Positions 58,457 to 64,000 of a DNA stretch of 64,000 nucleotides are shown here, piece after piece. The DNA is from Streptomyces albiflavescens. Its GTDB lineage: Bacteria; Actinomycetota; Actinomycetes; Streptomycetales; Streptomycetaceae. The stretch lies in contig NZ_BMMM01000023.1 of NCBI RefSeq assembly GCF_014645835.1, positions 2,490 through 66,489 of the forward strand, read 5' to 3'. The notes beneath the pieces are model-generated. The model was given only the letters and a program-made list of their open reading frames with translations. It ran no database searches and was not told where the DNA came from. Numbering within the stretch: the stretch's first letter is position 1; each line of letters starts with the position of its first letter. The position numbers were made by a program, and so were the translations under genes.

Positions 58457-60029
58457 CGAAGTTGTGCCGGGGAGGCGGACACGAGGTCGCCCACTCCAGG
58501 GAGCGTCCGAAGCCCCAGGGGTCGTCGGCCTCGACCTTCGCGGCGTACTTGGTGGTCTTCCAGATGTTGTAGAGGAACGGCAGCGTCGAGACGCCCAGCA
58601 GGAAGGCACCGATCGTCGAGATCGTGTTGAGTGTCGTGAAGCCGTCGGCGGCCAGATAGTCCGCGTACCGGCGCGGCATGCCCTCGGCGCCCAGCCAGTG
58701 CTGGACCAGGAACGTGGTCTGGAAGCCGACGAACAGCGTCCAGAAATGGATCTTGCCGAGCCGTTCGTCGAGCATTTTCCCGGTGAACTTGGGCCACCAG
58801 AAGTAGAAGCCGCCGAAGGTCGCGAAGACGACCGTGCCGAAGACGACGTAGTGGAAGTGGGCGACCACGAAGTACGAGTCGGTGACGTGGAAGTCCATCG
58901 GCGGCGACGCCAGGATCACCCCGGTCAGACCGCCGAACAGGAACGTCACCAGGAAGCCCGTCGCCCACAGCATGGGCGTCTCGAAGGACAGGGACCCCCT
59001 GAGCATCGTGCCGGACCAGTTGAAGAACTTCACGCCCGTCGGCACGGCGATCAGGAACGACAGGAAGGAGAAGTACGGCAGCAGCACCGCGCCGGTCGCG
59101 AACATGTGGTGCGCCCATACGACGATCGAGAGACCGGTGATCGCCATGGTCGCGGCGACCAGCGTCAGATAGCCGAAGATCGGTTTCCGGCTGAAGACCG
59201 GCAGGATCTCCGTGATGATCCCGAAGAACGGCAGCGCGATGATGTAGACCTCGGGATGCCCGAAGAACCAGAACAGGTGCTGCCACAGCAGCGCGCCGCC
59301 GTTGGCCGCGTCGAACACCACCGCGCCGAACCTCCGGTCCGCCTCCAGGACCAGCAGCGCCGCCGCGAGCACCGGGAACGCGAAGAGGATCAGGATCGAG
59401 GTGAAGAGGGTGTTCCAGGTGAAGATCGGCAGCCGGAACATCGTCATCCCGGGCGCGCGCATTCCGATGATGGTCGTAATGAAGTTCACCGCGCCGAGGA
59501 TCGTCCCGAAGCCCGCCAGCGCGAGGCCCATGATCCACATGTCGCCGCCGATGCCCGGTGAGCGCTCCAGGCTGTTGAGCGGGGCGTAGGCGAACCAGCC
59601 GAAGGCGGCCGGTCCGTCGGGCACCAGCAGCGAGGCCAGCACGATCAGACCGCCGAAGAGGAAGAACCAGTACGACAGCATGTTCAGCCGCGGGAAGGCG
59701 ACGTCCGGGGAGCCGATCTGCAGCGGCATGATCTCGTTGGCGAACCCCGCGAACGTCGGAGTCGCGAAGAGCAGCAGCATGATCGTGCCGTGCAGGGTGA
59801 ACAGCTGGTTGAACTGGTTGTTGTCCACGATCTGCAGGCCGGGCCGGGCGAGTTCGGCGCGCATGACCAGCGCCATCAGGCCGCCGATGAGGAAAAAGAC
59901 GAACGATGTGATCAGGTAGAGGTGGCCGATCTTCTTGTGATCGGTGGTCGTCAGCCAGTCGACGACCAGTCGCCCCGGCCGATCGGTCCGTACGGTTCGC
60001 GCGGTCGCCTGCGCGGTGTCCGTCCCCAT
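58338..60029 (-). CDS. ctaD: Cytochrome c oxidase subunit I (aa3 type)
   Basis: A 563-residue haem-copper oxidase subunit with 12 membrane helices. Haem a and a3/CuB ligands are present: FTLHGTIM, FWFFGHPEVYIIALP (His and cross-linked Tyr), VVWAHHMF and VVAHFHYVV. The D- and K-channel regions look normal. It reduces O2 to water. Genes for subunits II, III and the bc complex are not adjacent, so this is probably a stand-alone paralogue of the main ctaCDFE locus. The ATG at 60029 has AAGGGGCGAG upstream. The 3' end overlaps the WYL gene. Confidence 0.95.
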   Translation of the reverse strand: MGTDTAQATARTVRTDRPGRLVVDWLTTTDHKKIGHLYLITSFVFFLIGGLMALVMRAELARPGLQIVDNNQFNQLFTLHGTIMLLLFATPTFAGFANEIMPLQIGSPDVAFPRLNMLSYWFFLFGGLIVLASLLVPDGPAAFGWFAYAPLNSLERSPGIGGDMWIMGLALAGFGTILGAVNFITTIIGMRAPGMTMFRLPIFTWNTLFTSILILFAFPVLAAALLVLEADRRFGAVVFDAANGGALLWQHLFWFFGHPEVYIIALPFFGIITEILPVFSRKPIFGYLTLVAATMAITGLSIVVWAHHMFATGAVLLPYFSFLSFLIAVPTGVKFFNWSGTMLRGSLSFETPMLWATGFLVTFLFGGLTGVILASPPMDFHVTDSYFVVAHFHYVVFGTVVFATFGGFYFWWPKFTGKMLDERLGKIHFWTLFVGFQTTFLVQHWLGAEGMPRRYADYLAADGFTTLNTISTIGAFLLGVSTLPFLYNIWKTTKYAAKVEADDPWGFGRSLEWATSCPPPRHNFVTLPRIRSESPAFDLHHPEYAAIEPKPGPEPETAGPGTS

Positions 60030-60433
60030 CGCTCGCCCCTTCGCCGTCGCGCGTTCTGGGCCTGCTGAAGCTCACGCCATGATGCTCGCGTGGTCCCGCG
60101 CTCCGACAGGGGTGTGCGGGGGTCGTGTGCTGGAACCGTGTATTTCCTATGTGGTGTCAGCTTCTGCGGCACGCCCCGCAATCGGAATGAAAGGGATTGG
60201 ACACACGCCCGGATCCGCGCATTCCATTGAGCTATTCGGGACTGCGTCACGGTAGCTCCGAATTACGTTCGAAGGCGTGCGGAACACGTAGGGAACCCCT
60301 CGTACGTGTGACGGAGTTCGGCCGAAACGCGTGTCGTGATCCTGTGACGGAAGCGTGACCGGAGGGGGACAGGTGACGCTTGGTGGCGGGTTCGGGCTTC
60401 CCCGGCCGCGGCACGCCGCCTAACGTGGCGGTC
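60030..60433. other. Intergenic stretch upstream of ctaD
   Basis: This 404-base stretch has no gene. The part near 60120-60240 is AT-richer and probably contains the ctaD promoter, but I find no convincing -35/-10 pair. Two TGTGACGGA repeats lie at about 60307 and 60343. TAACGT at 60421-60426 is the likely -10 of the next gene. Confidence 0.45.
60421..60426 (+). promoter_or_regulatory. Candidate -10 of leaderless I78 inhibitor gene
   Basis: TAACGT lies 7 nt before the ATG at 60434, with no ribosome binding site. Confidence 0.4.
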
Positions 60434-60649
60434 ATGGCACCCATTCCCACCCCTCCCGCAGAGCCGCAGGACAGTCCGGAGAGCTATGTCGGGCTGGAGG
60501 CGAACAGCGCCGAGCGCCGTGCCCGGGAGCACGGCTGGTCCTCGGTGCGTTCGCTGCCGCCCGGCGCGATCATCACCATGGAGTACCGCTTCGGGCGGCT
60601 GAACTTCGAGGTCACCGACGGCAGGGTGACCCGCTGCTGGAAGGGCTGA
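60434..60649 (+). CDS. Peptidase inhibitor I78 family-like small protein
   Basis: A 71-residue protein, MAPIPTPPAEPQDSPESYVG to GRVTRCWKG. The pattern ERRAREHGWSSVRSLPPGAIITMEYRFGRLNFEVTDGRVTRC matches the I78/potato inhibitor I-like fold, with the reactive loop region in PPGAIITMEYR. There is no signal peptide, so it may act in the cytoplasm. The start appears leaderless. A 16-bp terminator follows at once, making it a monocistronic gene. Confidence 0.75.
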   Translation: MAPIPTPPAEPQDSPESYVGLEANSAERRAREHGWSSVRSLPPGAIITMEYRFGRLNFEVTDGRVTRCWKG

Positions 60650-60668
60650 CGGCAGCTCACGGAATGTG

Positions 60669-60705
60669 CGAAGGCCCCCGGCTCGTCAGGAGCCGGGGGC
60701 CTTCG
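60669..60705. terminator. 16-bp perfect terminator hairpin
   Basis: CGAAGGCCCCCGGCTC (60669-60684) pairs perfectly with 60690-60705 over a GTCAG loop. It serves the converging I78 and PAP2 genes. Confidence 0.85.
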
Positions 60706-60769
60706 CGGTGCGGGGAGAGGCTGTGCGTACCGGCCCCGCTGTCTTGTTGTCGCCCTCGCCGTGTCGCCC

Positions 60770-61834
60770 TCAACCGCCGGTCAGGGGGCGGGCCGATGCG
60801 GTCGTGGTCCCGCGTGCCGCACGGTCCGGGTGCGGCGGACGGCGGCTGCCGACCGGCGTGACCGGCGTGCGCTCCGAGCGGGCCGTGTGCGGCCCGGGGG
60901 CCAGGTAGACGGGCGCCCGGGGCACCCGGGCGGCGCCGACCGTCTCGCGGGCCGGTACCTCCCCGTCCGCGACGGTGGAGTGCGGAACCATGACGGGCGC
61001 GCCGACCGGCGAGGCCGCCGATGGGGGTCCCCCCGCGTGAGCGGGTTCGAGCGTGGGGGAAGGCGCGCCGCGGCCGCGACGAGCACGCCAGGAGTCGCGC
61101 AGCGAGAAGATCTCGGCCTCGGCACGGGCGATCAGCGGCTCGACCCACGGCAGCGCCAGCAGGATCAGCAGACCCGCGGCCCAGCCCAGGAGGACATCGC
61201 TCAGCCAGTGCGTGCCGAGGTACACGGTGGTGAGGCCGACGCCCAGCGAGGTCACGGCGGAGAGGGCGGACAGCCAGCGCCTGGCTCTCGGGGTCGAGGC
61301 CAGATAGGCCAGGATTCCCCAGGTCACCACGGCGTTCGCGGTGTGGCCCGAAGGGAATATATCGCCGCCGAGCCCCATCTCGTTCGAGCCGATCGTGATC
61401 GCGTAGTGCGGACCGAGGCGGCCCATGCCGAGCTTGGCGGCACCGACCGTGATGTTGAGCAGCAGCAGCGAGGCGCCCAGCGTGAGCAGCGGGCGCAGGG
61501 TGTGCTGCCGCCAGGACCGCCAGCCCAGCCAGGCGGCGACCATCACGGCGGTGGGGCCGCGCTGGCCGAGCACCACGTAGTAGTCGAGGAACGCGTGGAT
61601 CTCCGGCCACTGTTGATAGGGCCGGAAGAACATGACCTGCCAGTCGAACCGGACCAGCCATGACGTGATCGCCACGGCCCACACAATGGCCACGTAGAAG
61701 GCCAGGGTTGCTCCGAAGAGCACAACCCTGTGCCGGCTCATCTTCGGCACATCGATGTGGGCCGGTCGTTCCGGCTCACGGTCCAGCCGGGCGAAGACCC
61801 GGTCCAGACGGGTGAGGTTTCGTTCGGTACGCAC
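60770..61834 (-). CDS. PAP2 superfamily phosphatase
   Basis: A 354-residue membrane phosphatase. Several hydrophobic segments surround the PAP2 motifs KLGMGRLGPHY, FPSGHTANAV (catalytic His) and YLGTHWLSDVLLGW (nucleophile His). It would dephosphorylate a lipid phosphate such as phosphatidate or an isoprenyl diphosphate. After about residue 245 the C-terminus is Pro/Arg-rich and includes a palindromic dispersed repeat (61022-61060) translated in frame. The GTG at 61834 has TAGCGT 7 nt upstream and appears leaderless; the frame is open to 61936 without start signals. Confidence 0.85.
   Translation of the reverse strand: MRTERNLTRLDRVFARLDREPERPAHIDVPKMSRHRVVLFGATLAFYVAIVWAVAITSWLVRFDWQVMFFRPYQQWPEIHAFLDYYVVLGQRGPTAVMVAAWLGWRSWRQHTLRPLLTLGASLLLLNITVGAAKLGMGRLGPHYAITIGSNEMGLGGDIFPSGHTANAVVTWGILAYLASTPRARRWLSALSAVTSLGVGLTTVYLGTHWLSDVLLGWAAGLLILLALPWVEPLIARAEAEIFSLRDSWRARRGRGAPSPTLEPAHAGGPPSAASPVGAPVMVPHSTVADGEVPARETVGAARVPRAPVYLAPGPHTARSERTPVTPVGSRRPPHPDRAARGTTTASARPLTGG
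61022..61060. repeat. Dispersed palindromic repeat, copy 3 (inside PAP2 gene)
   Basis: Starts TGGGGGTCCCCCC, contains GAGCGGGTTCGAGCG and ends GGGGGA. It is related to 2261-2296 and 56022-56063 and encodes part of the PAP2 C-terminal tail (PSPTLEPAHAGGPP) in frame. Confidence 0.65.
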
Positions 61835-61841
61835 CCAATGG

Positions 61842-61847
61842 ACGCTA
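61842..61847 (-). promoter_or_regulatory. Candidate -10 of leaderless PAP2 gene
   Basis: TAGCGT on the minus strand, 7 nt before the GTG at 61834, without a ribosome binding site. Confidence 0.4.
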
Positions 61848-62074
61848 CAGCGAGTGAGCTGTGTTCCAGGCCGAATCACTCGCTTTGTGATGACGATGTG
61901 ATGTGGGATTCCTCTCAGAACGATGTTTATTTCCAATGAATCGCTAATGATCGGCGTCCGGATCCTTCAATTCCATTGATCTCGCGAAGCCGCCGGTTTT
62001 ATGGCGCTTATATATTCGTTCACCAAATCATGGTGTGGAATTTTCCGGCCGCTCACCGGGTCCCGAGGAGTGGA

Positions 62075-63256
62075 TCATGGCGGCCCGGAGCCGTTCAGCC
62101 AGAAGGCTCCATAGACCGCCGAGGCCACCGCCGCACCGCCGAGAACCAGCGCTGACCTGGACGTACGCAGCCGGGCCAGGGCCAGTGCGAGGGGCAGGAG
62201 AAGGGGGAAGGCGGGCAGCAGGAGGCGCGGTTTCGAGCCGAAGTAGCTCGACGCGCACAGGGCGAGCGCGGTGACGACCCCCGTGTACACGAGGAGTGAC
62301 AGTGGCTGCCCCTGGCGCACGCACGTCACGTACAGCCAGACGATCAGCGCGACCCCGAGGATCAGCCCGACGCCGGCCAGGGCGGACGGAAATGACGTGA
62401 ACTTTTCGCCGATGAAGCGGGCGAAGGCGTATCCGCCGTCGAAGCCGTTGCGCCAGCCCGCCTGGACGTCGAGATAGCCGAGCGGGCCCTTGCCCGTGCG
62501 GTGGCCGACCCACAGCACATAGCCGACGGCGCCGAGGGGCGCGAGGAGCATGCCGAGGGCGCGCGGCCACACTGATGCGCCCCCCGGCCGCGCCGCGCTC
62601 CCATCCCGTACGCGCTCTCCCGCGAACGACGTAATCGCCGCCGCCCACAGGGCCGCGACCACCGCGACTCCCACCGGGCGGGTCAGCCCGGCGAGCGAGG
62701 CGAGCAGGCCGGCCGTCAGCCAGCGGTCGGTCAGCACCGCGTAGAGCGACCAGGCGGCGAGCGCCGTGAAGAGGGACTCGCTGTACGCCATCGACTGCAC
62801 GATGCCGACGGGCAGCACCGCCCACACGAGCACGGCGCAGACGCCGGCACGGGGCCCGTGGACATGGTCCGCGACCGCGAAGATTCCCCAGGCCGCGGCG
62901 AGCGAGGCCAGCATGCTGACCAGCAGACCCGCGTCCGCGTACGACAGGGGTGTGATCGCCGGGACGAGCCGCTCGAGCCACGGCAGCAGCGGGAAGAACG
63001 CGAGGTTCGAGTGCACGTCGCCGTTCGGGAGGCGGACCTCGTAGCCATAGCCGAGCTCGGCGACCCGGGTGTACCAGAGCGCGTCCCAGCGCGCCGTCAG
63101 CAGCGTGTGGGCGCTCTTACCGTTCGTCGCGCTCCACAGGGCGAGGGTGATGAGGCCCAGGGCGCGGACGCCGACGTACCCCAGGAGGGCGGGCGCGGCC
63201 CGGCGCAGGGCGCCCGTGCGGGGCGGTGTCGCGACAGGCGTCTCAAGATCGGTCAC
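62075..63256 (-). CDS. Polytopic glycosyltransferase (PIG-V/mannosyltransferase-like)
   Basis: A 393-residue membrane protein with about ten helices. An early loop RWDALWYTRVAELGYGYEV contains the WD motif typical of GT-C/PIG-V-type enzymes, followed by SNLAFFPLLPWLERL and SMAYSESLFTALAAWSLYAV. It probably transfers a sugar from a polyprenyl-phosphate donor outside the membrane; donor and acceptor are unknown. The GTG at 63256 has GATAAT 7 nt upstream and no ribosome binding site, so it looks leaderless. The frame remains open to 63376 but lacks start signals. Confidence 0.8.
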   Translation of the reverse strand: MTDLETPVATPPRTGALRRAAPALLGYVGVRALGLITLALWSATNGKSAHTLLTARWDALWYTRVAELGYGYEVRLPNGDVHSNLAFFPLLPWLERLVPAITPLSYADAGLLVSMLASLAAAWGIFAVADHVHGPRAGVCAVLVWAVLPVGIVQSMAYSESLFTALAAWSLYAVLTDRWLTAGLLASLAGLTRPVGVAVVAALWAAAITSFAGERVRDGSAARPGGASVWPRALGMLLAPLGAVGYVLWVGHRTGKGPLGYLDVQAGWRNGFDGGYAFARFIGEKFTSFPSALAGVGLILGVALIVWLYVTCVRQGQPLSLLVYTGVVTALALCASSYFGSKPRLLLPAFPLLLPLALALARLRTSRSALVLGGAAVASAVYGAFWLNGSGPP

Positions 63257-63263
63257 GGGCTCG

Positions 63264-63269
63264 ATTATC
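63264..63269 (-). promoter_or_regulatory. Candidate -10 of leaderless glycosyltransferase gene
   Basis: GATAAT on the minus strand, 7 nt before the GTG at 63256. Confidence 0.45.
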
Positions 63270-63517
63270 GGTGGCACCCGGAACCGGCCGGCCCCGCGGG
63301 GCGTGGTGCACCAAGGGGAGCGTGGCGCACGCCACACGCTCGGCGGGAAGAACGTGAGAGGTCCGCCACGCGTCATTGGCGGGATCTCGCGTACGCTGAC
63401 GGCTCACTCGCCTTTGTTGCGTGGGCCCGGGAAATCCGCTCATCCCCGGCCGCAGCCCCAGGGAGTCCCCACCCTGTGGTTCCGCCGAACGCGAGGGAAC
63501 ATCTGGGAGGTACGTAC

Positions 63518-64000
63518 ATGTCCGGGACGACCACGGCCGCTGCGCGATGCCGTCGGGAGGCCGGGGCCGGTGCCAACCGCTGGGTCGTCCTCGTCGTCCT
63601 CTGCGTCAGCCTCCTGCTGGTCGCCCTTGACGCCACCGTGCTGCATGTCGCGGTGCCCGCCGTCACGGAGGACCTCAAGCCCGGCGCGATAGAACTGCTC
63701 TGGATCGTCGACGTCTATCCGCTCGTCTGCGCGTCGCTCCTCATTCTCTTCGGCACGCTGGGTGACCGCGTCGGTCGCAGACGTGTCCTCCTCCTCGGGT
63801 ACGGGCTCTTCGGTGTCGCCTCCGGGATCGCGGCCCTCGCCGACAACGCCCAGGTCCTCATAGGCGCGCGCGCCCTGCTCGGCGTCGGCGGCGCGATGAT
63901 CATGCCCGCGACGCTGTCGATCCTGCGCCAGGTCTTTCCCGACCGCCGGGAGCGGGCGCTCGCGATCGGTATCTGGAGCGCGGTTGCCGCGGTGGGCGCG
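63518..64000 (+). CDS. MFS transporter, DHA2 family (3' end outside window)
   Basis: 161 codons are visible with no stop before the window edge. The protein begins MSGTTTAAARCRREAGAG and has WVVLVVLCVSLLLVALDATVLHVAVPAVTEDL, the loop motif GDRVGRRRVLLLGYGLFG, then ALLGVGGAMIMPATLSILRQVFPDRRERALAIGIWSAV, typical of EmrB/QacA-type exporters. The ATG at 63518 follows GGGAGG with 7 nt spacing. It resembles the exporter at 34799 in architecture. Its substrate is unknown. Confidence 0.88.
   Translation, partial: MSGTTTAAARCRREAGAGANRWVVLVVLCVSLLLVALDATVLHVAVPAVTEDLKPGAIELLWIVDVYPLVCASLLILFGTLGDRVGRRRVLLLGYGLFGVASGIAALADNAQVLIGARALLGVGGAMIMPATLSILRQVFPDRRERALAIGIWSAVAAVGA

Noticed and set aside
62035..62074. 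Gene fragment downstream of the mannosyltransferase-like gene
   Set aside because: Short open frames here are antisense or start inside the glycosyltransferase gene and have no independent support.

Overview
The window is a high-GC actinomycete chromosome and almost certainly Streptomyces. Evidence for this includes GTG and TTG starts, many four-base stop/start overlaps, leaderless TANNNT promoters, a DtxR/DmdR-type iron box, Rpf-like secreted muralytic enzymes and a mycothiol-type DinB protein. The gene order also matches what I recall of the Streptomyces core chromosome: tlyA-nadK-recN, pyrG-Nudix, ald, parA-scpA-scpB-rluB and aroH-tyrA-cmk-plsC-der. I ran no search, so the genus assignment is recognition plus inference.

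Layout. 1-5751: a DUF1015 protein (cut by the window edge), a HAD phosphatase, and an iron-regulated FecCD/FecCD/ATPase importer without its own binding protein. 5735-10153: an SCP2-like protein, then hypothetical-tlyA-nadK-recN. 10422-14482: an MraY/WecA-like membrane gene broken into two halves by a 3.3-kb insert carrying a flavin monooxygenase, a secreted glycine-rich repeat protein and a TetR regulator. 15018-21498: glycosyltransferase, PucR regulator, BBE-type flavoprotein and GH15 glucoamylase-like enzyme. 21988-29445: pyrG, a Nudix hydrolase, an NB-ARC-like/TPR protein, ald and parA. 29430-33021: an RHH-like protein, the condensin partners scpA and scpB, and a pseudouridine synthase. 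33161-36280: a SigG-like ECF sigma factor, a TIGR03086 protein and an MFS exporter.

36389-41745: an NrtR-type Nudix regulator with two tandem operators drives an ADP-ribosylglycohydrolase and a nucleotidyltransferase. A second, paralogous nucleotidyltransferase converges on the first with a 96-bp overlap and ends a redox operon containing a Rieske lipoprotein. A remnant of a yidB (DUF937) gene follows. 41864-46369: aromatic amino acid genes, cmk, an acyltransferase and der. 46445-49786: two hypothetical proteins and two Rpf-like transglycosylases with LysM. 49674-55995: a branched-chain amino acid importer in which both permeases and one ATPase are fused into one 1064-residue protein, plus LivF and divergent lipoproteins. 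56183-64000: epoxide hydrolase with a divergent WYL regulator, a solitary ctaD, an I78 inhibitor, a PAP2 phosphatase, a mannosyltransferase-like protein and the start of an MFS exporter.

The most noteworthy items are the interrupted MraY-like gene with its duplicated 57-bp end sequence, the NrtR/ADP-ribose/nucleotidyltransferase module, the LivH-LivM-LivG fusion, palindromic repeats inserted in frame inside two coding sequences, and a set of probable leaderless starts.
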